From contig NZ_FPJO01000016.1 in NCBI RefSeq assembly GCF_900119365.1, positions 1 through 64,000 on the forward strand: 64,000 nt of DNA. Reading direction: 5' to 3'. Shown here piece after piece: positions 42,980 to 51,239 of the stretch; positions within the stretch are counted from its first letter, which is position 1, and each line of letters opens with the position of its first letter. Source of the DNA: Streptomyces atratus (GTDB taxonomy: Bacteria > Actinomycetota > Actinomycetes > Streptomycetales > Streptomycetaceae). Below the pieces are notes generated by a model. It ran no database searches and had not been told where the DNA came from. It saw only the letters and a list, made by a program, of their open reading frames with translations. The translations under genes were made by a program, and so were the position numbers.

Positions 42980-43274
42980 ACAGGCGCCTCGGGGTCCGCG
43001 GCAGTCGGCCGACCCTGACTGCGCTCTGCGGATCAGCCTGTTGCGGGTGGTGCGGGGTCGCTCGTTGGGTGCGCCGTTCGGCTGATCTTCCGCCCGGGAT
43101 ATGTGACTCAGGTCACCTTGCGGTGGGGAAATAACCGGGGACTGTTTCCCCGTTTGAACTCGTGTCCCCCGCGAAACGGGGAGGCGGTCCCCGGTTACGG
43201 GAAGGGTCGCCAAGGGGTCGATGTGCGGTCGCCGTGGAGAACGGGGATCGTCGTAGGGGAAGAGGGCAGCCGTC

Positions 43275-43937
43275 GTGGACACCGTCAGCCGCACCGCCAC
43301 CGGAGCGCCGCAGCCCCGGACGCCGCGTCCGCGGGCCGATGCGCTGCGCAACCGGGAGCGGATCGTGACGGCCGCGCGCGAGATGTTCGTCGAGTTCGGG
43401 CCCGATGTGCCGCTCGACGAGGTCGCCAGGCGCGCCGGTGTCGGCAACGCCACCCTCTACCGGAACTTCCCCGACCGGGCCGCGCTGGTGCACGAGGTCG
43501 TGCTCGCGGTCACCTCCCGGACCACCGACCGCGCGGAAGAGGCGGTGGCCGCGGAGGCCGACCCCTTCGCCGCGCTCAGCCGCTTCGTGCACGCGGCGGC
43601 CGACGAGCGGATCGGGGCGTTGTGCCCGATGCTCTCCGGCGGCTTCGACAAGGACCATCCCGAATTGCTCGCCGAGCGCCGGCGCCTCGAAGAGGCCGTC
43701 GAGGGGCTCGTGTCGCGCGCCATGTCAGCGGGGCGGCTGCGCACCGACATCGCCGTCGGTGACGTACTCGTCGCCCTCTCCCAGCTCACCCGGCCGCTGC
43801 CCGGCATCGGCTGCCTGGACATCGACCGGTTCACGCACCGTCATCTACAGCTGTTCCTGGACGGACTTCAGGCCCCGGCCCGGTCCGAACTGCCGGGAAC
43901 GGCTGCGACCTTGGAGGATCTGCGGCGCAGGCCATGA
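43275..43937 (+). CDS. TetR-family transcriptional regulator
   Basis: A 220-aa repressor, GTG start. The N-terminal HTH reads R-I-V-T-A-A-R-E-M-F-V-E-F-G, then V-P-L-D-E-V-A-R-R-A-G-V-G-N-A-T-L-Y-R-N-F-P, which is diagnostic. The remainder is a helical ligand domain. It lies 190 bases upstream of the MFS exporter on the same strand and probably controls it, the usual arrangement for drug efflux genes (inference). Confidence 0.93.
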   Translation: MDTVSRTATGAPQPRTPRPRADALRNRERIVTAAREMFVEFGPDVPLDEVARRAGVGNATLYRNFPDRAALVHEVVLAVTSRTTDRAEEAVAAEADPFAALSRFVHAAADERIGALCPMLSGGFDKDHPELLAERRRLEEAVEGLVSRAMSAGRLRTDIAVGDVLVALSQLTRPLPGIGCLDIDRFTHRHLQLFLDGLQAPARSELPGTAATLEDLRRRP

Positions 43938-44130
43938 CATCCGCACCGGGCTTCTGAAGCCGGGCTTCCGAGCCGGGCTCCAGAACCGGGCGCCCGGTGA
44001 CGTGTCAGCCGCGCCTCGACCATCCCTTCCCTTTCACCGTCCCTTTCGCCACTCGACCTTTCACCGACATCTCGGTTCACGACTCTTCGCGTGCGTGCGC
44101 GTGCATGTGCGTCCTTAGGTGGATACCCCC

Positions 44131-45663
44131 ATGTCAAAAACAGCCGATATCCGACTCCCGGACCCCAGCCGCTGGAAAGCGCTGGCGTTCATCGCTCTCG
44201 CGCAGCTGATGGTCGTGCTCGACGCCACGATCGTGAACATCGCGCTGCCGCACGCCCAGACGGCCCTGGGGATTTCCGATGCCAACAAGCAGTGGGTCAT
44301 CACGGCGTACGCCCTCGCCTTCGGCGGGCTGCTGCTCTTCGGCGGCCGGATAGCCGACCTCTGGGGCCGTAAGCGGACCTTCGTCGTCGGTCTCATCGGC
44401 TTCGCGCTGGCGTCCGCGCTCGGTGGCGCGGCGCAGAACCAGGGCATGCTCTTCGGTTCCCGTGCGCTCCAGGGCGTCTTCGGGGCGCTGCTCGCCCCGG
44501 CGGCCCTGTCGCTGCTCGCCGTGATGTTCACCGATGCCAAGGAGCGCGCCAAGGCGTTCGGCATCTACGGTGCGATCGCCGGTGGCGGCGGCGCCGTCGG
44601 CCTGATCCTCGGCGGCTTCCTGACCCAGGTGCTGAACTGGCGCTGGACCTTCTTCGTCAACATCCCGTTCGCCGTCATCGCGGCCGCGGGCGCGTACTTC
44701 GTGATCCGTGAGCCGGCCGGCAGCCGCAACCGCTCGCCGCTCGACGTCCCGGGTGTCGTCCTGTCCGCGCTGGGTCTGGTCTCGCTGGTGTACGGATTCA
44801 CCCGGGCCGAGTCCGCCGGCTGGTCGGACGCGCTGACCATCGGCATGTTCGTCGCGTCCGGTGTGCTGCTGCTGTCCTTCGTCCTGACCGAGTCCAGGGT
44901 CAAGTCGCCGCTGCTGCCGCTGCGCGTGGTGCTGGACCGCAACCGCGGTGGTGTCTACCTCTCGCTGGGGCTGGCCATCATCGCGATGTTCGGGCTGTTC
45001 CTCTTCCTGACGTACTACCTCCAGGTCGTGAAGGGCTACTCGCCGATCAGGACCGGTTTCGCCTTCCTGCCGATGATCGCGGGCATGATCACGGGCTCGA
45101 CGCAGATCGGTGCCCGGCTGATGACCCGGGTCCCGGCGCGCAAGCTCATGGGCCCCGGCTTCCTGACCGCCGCCGTCGGCATGCTGCTGCTGACGCAGCT
45201 GGAGATCGGCACCTCCTACGTCGGGCTCATCCTGCCCGCGCAGCTGCTGCTGGGGCTGGGCATGGGTACGGCGTTCATGCCGGCGATGTCGCTGGCCACG
45301 CACGGCGTCGAGCCCCGTGACTCGGGCGTCGCGTCCGCGATGGTCAACACCTCGCAGCAGGTGGGCGGTGCGATCGGTACGGCGCTGCTGAACACCATCG
45401 CCGCGTCGGCCGCGACGGCGTACGCCTCCTCGCACGCCGCGCTCGGCGCCAGGAACCCGGAGCTGCTGAAGCTCCAGTCGATGGTGCACGGCTTCACCGG
45501 TGCCATCTGGTGGGCCGTCGGCATCCTGGTGGTGGCCTCCGCGATCGCGGTGACCTTCATCAACGCCGGGCGTCCCTCGGCGGGCCCGGCGACCGGATCC
45601 TCCGGTTCGGGTGACGCGGACGGTGTCGAGGACGAGTTCAAGGTCCCGGTCGTCGCCCACTGA
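44131..45663 (+). CDS. MFS drug-efflux transporter, 14-TM EmrB/QacA type
   Basis: A 510-aa inner-membrane proton antiporter. ATG 44131 has AGGTGG eight bases upstream; an in-frame GTG at 44119 is less likely. Fourteen hydrophobic helices are seen. Motif D1 is visible as L-D-A-T-I-V-N-I-A-L-P in helix 1, motif A as G-G-R-I-A-D-L-W-G-R-K-R, and motif C in helix 5 as G-A-I-A-G-G-G-G-A-V-G-L-I-L-G-G. This is the set of the DHA2 family. The tail is Ser/Gly/Asp-rich. The upstream TetR gene is the likely regulator. Confidence 0.92.
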   Translation: MSKTADIRLPDPSRWKALAFIALAQLMVVLDATIVNIALPHAQTALGISDANKQWVITAYALAFGGLLLFGGRIADLWGRKRTFVVGLIGFALASALGGAAQNQGMLFGSRALQGVFGALLAPAALSLLAVMFTDAKERAKAFGIYGAIAGGGGAVGLILGGFLTQVLNWRWTFFVNIPFAVIAAAGAYFVIREPAGSRNRSPLDVPGVVLSALGLVSLVYGFTRAESAGWSDALTIGMFVASGVLLLSFVLTESRVKSPLLPLRVVLDRNRGGVYLSLGLAIIAMFGLFLFLTYYLQVVKGYSPIRTGFAFLPMIAGMITGSTQIGARLMTRVPARKLMGPGFLTAAVGMLLLTQLEIGTSYVGLILPAQLLLGLGMGTAFMPAMSLATHGVEPRDSGVASAMVNTSQQVGGAIGTALLNTIAASAATAYASSHAALGARNPELLKLQSMVHGFTGAIWWAVGILVVASAIAVTFINAGRPSAGPATGSSGSGDADGVEDEFKVPVVAH

Positions 45664-45727
45664 ACGCCGACGCGTGACGCGCAACGTGACACATGGGGTG
45701 CGATGTGACACGAAGGTGAAGTGAACG

Positions 45728-45780
45728 CGGCTGTGCCCCGGCTCCTGTTCGAAGTCTCGGACGGGACCGGGGCACAGCCG
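45728..45780. terminator. Bidirectional terminator between MFS and MarR genes
   Basis: CGGCTGTGCCCCGG (45728-45741) and CCGGGGCACAGCCG (45767-45780) form a perfect 14-bp stem between two convergent genes. Confidence 0.75.
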
Positions 45781-45798
45781 TGTCGGTACGTGTGCGGC

Positions 45799-46302
45799 TC
45801 AGCGCAGCCAGGGCAGGTCCGCGTCCGTGCCCTCCGGCTGCAGCCCGGCGGCGACGACCTGCATGATCTCGCCCAGCGAGCGCACCTGCTCGGGCGTGAG
45901 CCGGTCGAACATCGCCTGGCGTACGGCGTCGACATGGCCCGGAGCGGATCGGCGCAGCATCTCGAAGCCCTCGTCGGTGAGGACCGCGTTCTGGCCCCGC
46001 TTGTCGGAGGGGCAGTCCTCGCGGCGCACCCACCCGCTCCTCTCCAGCCGCGCGACGGCGTGCGAGAGCCGCGAGCGGGTGATCTTGGCGTCCTTGGCCA
46101 GTTCCGTCATCCGCTTCTGGCGGCGGGGGGCCTGGGAGAGCTGGACGAGCAGTCCGTAATAGATGTGTGGCATGCCGGCATCGCGCTGCAACTGGCGGTC
46201 GAGGTGGTCCTCCATGAGCGTGGTGGCGTGGAGATACGCGCGCCAGACGCTCTGCTCTTCGTCGGAGAGCCAGCGGGGCTCACCGGTGGATGCCGTGGTC
46301 AT
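45799..46302 (-). CDS. MarR-family transcriptional regulator
   Basis: A 167-aa regulator from M-T-T-A-S-T at 46302. The winged-helix reads R-M-T-E-L-A-K-D-A-K-I-T-R-S-R-L-S-H-A-V-A-R-L-E-R-S-G-W, followed by the wing R-E-D-C-P-S-D-K-R-G. It is divergent from the DODA dioxygenase gene with a short AT-rich spacer. In Streptomyces the same pair recurs, so it probably represses the dioxygenase. Confidence 0.92.
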   Translation of the reverse strand: MTTASTGEPRWLSDEEQSVWRAYLHATTLMEDHLDRQLQRDAGMPHIYYGLLVQLSQAPRRQKRMTELAKDAKITRSRLSHAVARLERSGWVRREDCPSDKRGQNAVLTDEGFEMLRRSAPGHVDAVRQAMFDRLTPEQVRSLGEIMQVVAAGLQPEGTDADLPWLR

Positions 46303-46449
46303 GTACTCCACTGTACGACCTTTTCTTGAAAGTTGAACTAGATAGAGCTAAGGTCTCCGGAGGGGGAAGCTTGAACATTAAAGAACCCTTCCTTCTCAAA
46401 AAGACGCCAGTAGAAGACTTACCCGGATCAGCAGTGGATGGGGAGTGCC
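46303..46449. promoter_or_regulatory. Divergent MarR/DODA promoter region with CTTGAA repeats
   Basis: An AT-rich spacer. CTTGAAAGTTGAAC (about 46325) and CTTGAACATTAAAG (about 46370) share a motif and are candidate MarR operator sites. Confidence 0.45.
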
Positions 46450-47232
46450 ATGACAGTCACCGCGGAGCGCATGCCCGCCCTCTATCTCTCCCACGGCGCC
46501 CCGCCGCTGGCCGACGACCCGGTCTGGCCCGGTGAACTGGCCGCCTGGTCCGCCGGGCTGCCCCGCCCCCGCGCGATCCTGATGGTCTCCGCGCACTGGG
46601 AGGAGGCCCCGCTGGCCCTCGGGGCCACGGAGACGATCCCGCTCGTCCACGACTTCTGGGGCTTCCCCGAGCACTACTACCGGGTGCGGTACGCCGCCCC
46701 CGGCGCCCCGGAACTGGCCGAGAACGTACGCAAGCTGCTGCGCGGCGCCGGTACGCCGGTCCAGGACATCCCGGACCGCGGGCTCGACCACGGGGCGTAC
46801 GTCCCGCTCGTGGAGATGTTCCCGGGCGCCGACATCCCCGTGCTCCAGATCTCCATGCCGACGCTGGACCCGCAGAAGCTCATGGACATCGGGCGCAGGC
46901 TCGCGCCGCTGCGCGACGAGGGCGTGCTGATCGTCGGCAGCGGCTTCTTCACCCACAACCTGGCCGCCCTGCGGCACGCGGGCGGCGGCGTCCCCGGCTG
47001 GTCGGCGGAGTTCGACGACTGGGGGAGCCGGGCGCTCCAGGCGCAGGACATCGACGCGCTCCTCGACTTCGAGCACAAGTCCCCGGCCGGCCGGCTGGCC
47101 CACCCGCGCACCGAGCACTTCGCACCGCTCTTCGTGACGCTCGGCGCCTCGGAGGGCGAGCTGGACCAGGGGCGCAGCGTCATCGACGGGTTCTGGATGG
47201 GGCTCGCGAAGCGCTCGGTGCAGTTCGGCTGA
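46450..47232 (+). CDS. Class III extradiol ring-cleavage dioxygenase (DODA type)
   Basis: A 260-aa member of the LigB/DODA family, which opens aromatic diols with molecular oxygen using a non-haem Fe(II) or Zn(II) centre. The metal ligands are likely in L-S-H-G-A-P near the N-terminus, S-A-H-W-E near residue 48, and H-D-F-W-G-F-P-E-H-Y near 65. S-G-F-F-T-H-N-L is family-typical. ATG 46450 has GGGGAG upstream. Regulation by the divergent MarR protein is likely. The natural substrate is unknown. Confidence 0.9.
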   Translation: MTVTAERMPALYLSHGAPPLADDPVWPGELAAWSAGLPRPRAILMVSAHWEEAPLALGATETIPLVHDFWGFPEHYYRVRYAAPGAPELAENVRKLLRGAGTPVQDIPDRGLDHGAYVPLVEMFPGADIPVLQISMPTLDPQKLMDIGRRLAPLRDEGVLIVGSGFFTHNLAALRHAGGGVPGWSAEFDDWGSRALQAQDIDALLDFEHKSPAGRLAHPRTEHFAPLFVTLGASEGELDQGRSVIDGFWMGLAKRSVQFG

Positions 47233-47268
47233 GCCCGGTCCCTGTCCGGGCGCCGGTCCGGGCCCCGG

Positions 47269-48303
47269 TCACAGGGCCGGCGGGTTCAGTTCGATCGAGC
47301 GGAGTGCGGCGGCGAGGGCCGTCTCGTCGCCGACGTCCAGCGCGGTGTCGGTGAACTTGATGGTGTGGTCGTCGCCGTGCGCCGCCGCCCGCGCGAACAG
47401 CTCCTCGGCGGACGCGCCCGCCGGTGCGTACGGGGCGGCCTCGGCCGGGCTGTACGCGGCGGTGACCGCGGCGCTCGCCGCCCACGCGGCCTCCAGGCTC
47501 GGCGCCCACAGTGTGCGGGGGAGCGCGGGCAGGGCGCGCAGCACGGCATTGGGCGCGGTCGCGGCGTGCACCAGCATGATCGGTTCGCCGTGCCCGTGCG
47601 TGGCGAACCGGTGGGTCGCGGCCCGCACCAGCTCCGTCAGCCGGGCCCGCGCGTCGTCCGGGTCGCCGGTGAATCGCTGCGGCCACACCGGGAACGCGGT
47701 GAGCTGCGCCAGCCGGTCCCGGATGCCGCCGTCCTGCTCGGGTACCGGCGGTACGGCGTCCAGCGCGGCCGCGGCGGTGGGCGCGGGCGCCAGCGGGGCC
47801 AGTGCGGGCAGCGGCTGGTGGCGGGCGGCCCAGTAGCCGAGGCCGTGGGCCAGCTCGGCGATCCGGGGCGCGGTCGCCTCGCCGACGAGCAGGGTGCGTA
47901 CGCAGTGGCCGACCCGGATCACGGGGTGGGTGGCGCCCGCCGCGATGCCGGGGAGCAGCCGAGGCCACCACTCGGCGAGGACGTCCCGCCAGGGGCGCTC
48001 GGTGGTCTCCCGCTCGAAGTGCGCCGTCCAGTCGGCGATCCGGCGCGGGTCGCCGAGGGCCTCGCGCCAGTTCTCCGCCGTCACCCGGGCCGAGATGTCC
48101 GGCATGTCCTCCAGCTTGTGGCTGTAGTGGTCGAGCCAGCGGTGCACGGTCGGTGCCTGACCGTTCCGGACCAGCGCCTCGACGGCCATCGGGCCGTGAT
48201 TGCTCAGCCAGCCGTTGCGTTCGGGGCCCGAGGCGTGGAGGCGCTCCAGCGCCTCGTCGAGCGTGCCGGTGGTGTCGTCCACGGTGTTCCTCGTGTCGTC
48301 CAT
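47269..48303 (-). CDS. Questin-oxidase family protein (DUF4243)
   Basis: A 344-aa protein of the family that includes fungal questin oxidase and AflY. Recognisable features are W-L-S-N-H-G-P-M-A-V-E-A-L near residue 32, then W-L-D-H-Y near 57, and H-P-V-I-R-V-G-H-C-V-R near 126, with several conserved His. In fungi such enzymes carry out Baeyer-Villiger-type cleavage of anthraquinones. Bacterial members are uncharacterised. It converges with the DODA gene. Confidence 0.82.
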   Translation of the reverse strand: MDDTRNTVDDTTGTLDEALERLHASGPERNGWLSNHGPMAVEALVRNGQAPTVHRWLDHYSHKLEDMPDISARVTAENWREALGDPRRIADWTAHFERETTERPWRDVLAEWWPRLLPGIAAGATHPVIRVGHCVRTLLVGEATAPRIAELAHGLGYWAARHQPLPALAPLAPAPTAAAALDAVPPVPEQDGGIRDRLAQLTAFPVWPQRFTGDPDDARARLTELVRAATHRFATHGHGEPIMLVHAATAPNAVLRALPALPRTLWAPSLEAAWAASAAVTAAYSPAEAAPYAPAGASAEELFARAAAHGDDHTIKFTDTALDVGDETALAAALRSIELNPPAL

Positions 48304-48375
48304 ACGGGAGCACGCTAGGCGCGGGGCCCGCGCGGCGTAACGGACCGGGGACCCGGATAGGCACCTGCCCGGGGA

Positions 48376-48915
48376 CTAGGCCTGTGGCCCCAGTCGCTTC
48401 TCGTACCAGGCCACGTCCCAGTACCTGCCGAACTTCCGGCCCACCTCGGCGTACGTGCCGACATGGCGGAAACCGAAGCGCTCGTGGAGCCGGCCGGAGG
48501 CGTCGTTGGGCTGGGCGATGCCCGCGTACGCCCGATGCAGGTCCTCGCCCGCGAGCGCCGCGAACAGGGACGTGTAGAGCAGCGTGCCGACGCCGCGGCC
48601 GGTGGCCCAGGGGGCGCAGTACACGCTCACCTCGACCGAGGTCGCGTAGGCCGCCTTGGGGCGGAAAGCGCTGCTGGTGGCGTATCCCAGGACCGAAGCG
48701 GGGCCGACAACCCGGACATCCTGAGCAACCAGAAGACGGTGCGGGCCGTCTTCAGGGTGGGAACGCAACCACGGCAGCCGCTGTTCGGGAGTGAAGGGGG
48801 TCGTGTCGAATGTGAGCGCGGTCTCACGTACGTAATGGTTGTAGATGTCCGTGAGCGCCACCAAATCACCCTCGACGCCCGGCCTGACCTGCACTTCTGT
48901 GGGACTCTCCAGCAT
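48376..48915 (-). CDS. GNAT N-acetyltransferase, phosphinothricin-acetyltransferase type
   Basis: A 179-aa acetyltransferase from ATG 48915 (M-L-E-S-P-T-E-V). The sequence has the pattern of Pat/Bar-like proteins: I-Y-N-H-Y-V near residue 25, T-F-D-T-T-P-F-T, V-E-V-S-V-Y near 100, G-R-G-V-G-T-L-L-Y (acetyl-CoA loop) near 113, and H-E-R-F-G-F-R-H-V-G near the end. It may detoxify a phosphinothricin-like amine or act on an amino acid. It is divergent from hrdD. Confidence 0.88.
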   Translation of the reverse strand: MLESPTEVQVRPGVEGDLVALTDIYNHYVRETALTFDTTPFTPEQRLPWLRSHPEDGPHRLLVAQDVRVVGPASVLGYATSSAFRPKAAYATSVEVSVYCAPWATGRGVGTLLYTSLFAALAGEDLHRAYAGIAQPNDASGRLHERFGFRHVGTYAEVGRKFGRYWDVAWYEKRLGPQA

Positions 48916-48976
48916 GCGCACCCCCCTCGCGGCGGCACAGGGTACTGCATGATCGAGAAAATGAATGCCAGGCGTG

Positions 48977-49003
48977 GGAATTCTGTCCGGATTCCAGTCG
49001 TTG
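48977..49003 (+). promoter_or_regulatory. Possible ECF-type promoter of hrdD
   Basis: GGAAT, 16 bases, then TCGTTG, ending about 60 bases before the hrdD ATG. hrdD of S. coelicolor is transcribed by an ECF sigma factor with a GGAAC-type -35. The GGAAT here is also half of an inverted repeat (GGAAT...ATTCC). Read by eye only. Confidence 0.3.
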
Positions 49004-49063
49004 TTTCCATCGGATGCAGGGCACCCGGAAGGGTGTCGCGACCTACTCAGCAAGGGAGCACGC

Positions 49064-50062
49064 ATGGCAACCCGTGCCGTCGCCCGTCGTTCGTCCGCCA
49101 CCGGTGGGACCAACCGGGCAAGCAGTGTTCGCGCCTCGGGCGGGGAGATCGCCGATCGCGACCTGGTCGGCATGTACCTGGACGAGATCGCGCGTACGCC
49201 GCTGCTCGACGCCGCCAAGGAGGTCGAGCTGTCGCAGACCGTCGAGGCGGGTGTCTACGCCCGGCAGATACTCGGCGGCGAGGTGGACAGCGAAGCCGGC
49301 GGAGCCACGCGCGAGGAGCTGGAGGCGCTGGTCGCCGAGGGTGAGCGCGCCAAGGACATATTCATCCGTTCCAACCTCCGGCTCGTCGTTGCCGTCGCCC
49401 GCCGCTATCCGCGGGCCGGGCTGCCCCTGCTCGACCTGATCCAGGAGGGCAATGCCGGCCTGGTGCGCGCGGTCGAGAAGTTCGACTACGCCAAGGGCTT
49501 CAAGTTCTCCACGTACGCGACGTGGTGGATCCGTCAGGCCATCACCCGCTCCATAGCCGACCAGTCCCGTACGATCCGGCTCCCCGTCCACCTGGTGGAG
49601 GAGCTCGGCCGGATCCGCCGGGTGCAGCGCGAGTTCAACCGTGAGCACGGCCGCGAGCCGGAGCACGCGGAGATCGCGGCCGAGCTGGACTCCACGCCGG
49701 AGCGCGTGGGCGACGTCCTGGACTGGGCCCGTGACCCGGTCAGCCTCAACATGTCCGTGGACGACGAGGGCGAGACCCAGTTCGGCGATCTGCTGGAGGA
49801 CACCTCCGCGGTGTCCCCCGAGCAGTCGGTGATGACGCTGCTGCGCAGCGAGGAGCTCGAAGACCTGATCGGCAAGCTCGACAACCGCACCGCCTCCATC
49901 ATCCGTATGAGGTACGGCATCGAGGACGGCCGCGAGCGGACCCTCACCGAGGTCGGCAAGCAGCATGGCCTGACCCGGGAGCGGATCCGCCAGATCGAGA
50001 AGCATGCGCTGCTCGAACTGAAGCGAATGGCCCACGACACGGGTTTTGACGCTGCGGCGTGA
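49064..50062 (+). CDS. hrdD: Group 2 sigma-70 factor HrdD
   Basis: A 332-aa primary-like sigma factor. D-L-V-G-M-Y-L-D-E-I-A-R-T-P-L-L is region 1.2. I-R-S-N-L-R-L-V-V-A-V-A-R-R-Y and L-I-Q-E-G-N-A-G-L-V-R-A-V-E-K-F-D-Y form region 2. Y-A-T-W-W-I-R-Q-A-I-T-R completes the -10 recognition helix. L-T-R-E-R-I-R-Q-I-E-K is the region 4.2 helix that reads -35 elements. The opening M-A-T-R-A-V-A-R-R and overall sequence match HrdD of Streptomyces. It is dispensable in S. coelicolor. CAAGGGAG precedes the ATG. Confidence 0.93.
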   Translation: MATRAVARRSSATGGTNRASSVRASGGEIADRDLVGMYLDEIARTPLLDAAKEVELSQTVEAGVYARQILGGEVDSEAGGATREELEALVAEGERAKDIFIRSNLRLVVAVARRYPRAGLPLLDLIQEGNAGLVRAVEKFDYAKGFKFSTYATWWIRQAITRSIADQSRTIRLPVHLVEELGRIRRVQREFNREHGREPEHAEIAAELDSTPERVGDVLDWARDPVSLNMSVDDEGETQFGDLLEDTSAVSPEQSVMTLLRSEELEDLIGKLDNRTASIIRMRYGIEDGRERTLTEVGKQHGLTRERIRQIEKHALLELKRMAHDTGFDAAA

Positions 50063-50114
50063 GCCTTCGTCCGGTAACCTCCGAAATAGGTCGCTTCGCG
50101 TGACCCCCTGAGCT

Positions 50115-50150
50115 GAGTCCCGGCGCCCACCCCCCCTGGCGCCGGGGCTC
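50115..50150 (+). terminator. hrdD terminator
   Basis: GAGTCCCGGCGCC pairs with GGCGCCGGGGCTC (one G-T pair) and is followed by ATTCTTTT. Confidence 0.8.
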
Positions 50151-50185
50151 ATTCTTTTCATGACCGGTGTGCCCCGGAGGCCGGG

Positions 50186-51148
50186 TCAGCGGGCTGCCGC
50201 GCGGGCCAGGCGGGCGCCCAGATCGCCCAGGTAGTCCACCAGCTGCGGTGGCTCGTGCGCGGTGAACTCGCAGTCCACCAGCGCCAGTCGGAGCGCCACC
50301 CACTCCAGCGAGTCCGCGAGCACCGCCCGCAGCCGGCAACTGTTCTCGCCGGTCGGCTCCAACGGGCCGACCGACGCCGGCAGCCGCGCGGACACGAAGT
50401 CCGCCGGGGCCGCGAAGCTCACGTCGACCGCCAGCTCCGGCTGCCGCCGGGCGATGGAACCGGCGAGGAACTCCGACGCGTCACCCGCGGGCAGCTCGCG
50501 CGGTGCGAACCGGGCCCCGGTCGCGAACGGCTCGCTCACCCGGTCGACCCGGAACGTACGCCAGGCCTCGCGCCCCAGGTCGTAAGCGACGAGATACCAG
50601 CGCCACCCCGTGCTCACCAGCCGGTACGGCTCGGCCTCCCGCTTCGTCTCGGCGCCGTCGCCCGCGCGGTACGCGAACCGCAGCCGCTCCTGCGCGGTGA
50701 CCGCCGACGCGATCACGGTCAGCGTCCTCGGGTCGATGGTCGAGCCGTCGCCCCGGGTCAGCGGCATCGTCGCGTTCTGCAGGGTCGAGACACGGTGCCG
50801 CAGCCGCGAGGGCAGCACCTGCTCCAACTTCGCCAACGCCCGTACGGACGCCTCGTCCACCCCCTCGATGGCATGCCCGGCCCCCGCCCGCAGACCCACC
50901 GCGATGGCCACCGCCTCCTCGTCGTCGAGGAGCAGCGGCGGCATCGCGGTGCCCGCGACGAGCCGGTAGCCGCCGACGGATCCGCGCGAGGCCTCGACCG
51001 GATAGCCCAGCTCGCGGAGCCGGTCGATGTCGCGGCGGATGGTGCGCGGGCTGACGTCGAGCCGCTCGGCGAGCTCGCTGCCCGGCCACTCGCGGGGGGT
51101 CTGGAGGAGCGACAGCAGATTCAGCAGTCGTGCCGGGGTGTCGGTCAT
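50186..51148 (-). CDS. WYL-domain transcriptional regulator (YafY/DeoR type)
   Basis: A 320-aa regulator. The N-terminal winged helix (A-E-R-L-D-V-S-P-R-T-I-R-R-D-I-D-R-L-R-E) is followed by G-G-Y-R-L. A WYL domain of about residues 140-215 has W-R-W-Y-L-V-A-Y-D (here in the form G-W-R-W-Y-L). A C-terminal WCX-like region ends the protein. WYL domains bind ligands, often nucleic acids or nucleotides. It is divergent from the MFS gene at 51240, with a palindrome between them, so it probably regulates both. Confidence 0.92.
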   Translation of the reverse strand: MTDTPARLLNLLSLLQTPREWPGSELAERLDVSPRTIRRDIDRLRELGYPVEASRGSVGGYRLVAGTAMPPLLLDDEEAVAIAVGLRAGAGHAIEGVDEASVRALAKLEQVLPSRLRHRVSTLQNATMPLTRGDGSTIDPRTLTVIASAVTAQERLRFAYRAGDGAETKREAEPYRLVSTGWRWYLVAYDLGREAWRTFRVDRVSEPFATGARFAPRELPAGDASEFLAGSIARRQPELAVDVSFAAPADFVSARLPASVGPLEPTGENSCRLRAVLADSLEWVALRLALVDCEFTAHEPPQLVDYLGDLGARLARAAAR

Positions 51149-51197
51149 GGCCTCGCCTTCTGCCGGGGTGTCGGTCGTCTCACCAGGATGCGTACCT

Positions 51198-51220
51198 ATT
51201 AGGTCATGGACCGGCCTAAT
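51198..51220. promoter_or_regulatory. Inverted repeat in the WYL/MFS spacer, putative operator
   Basis: ATTAGG (51198-51203) and CCTAAT (51215-51220) are perfect half-sites separated by 11 bases, so their centres are 17 bases apart. They lie 20 bases before the MFS start and 50 bases before the regulator start. Confidence 0.5.
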
Positions 51221-51239
51221 GAGTGTCTAACTTCTTCCC

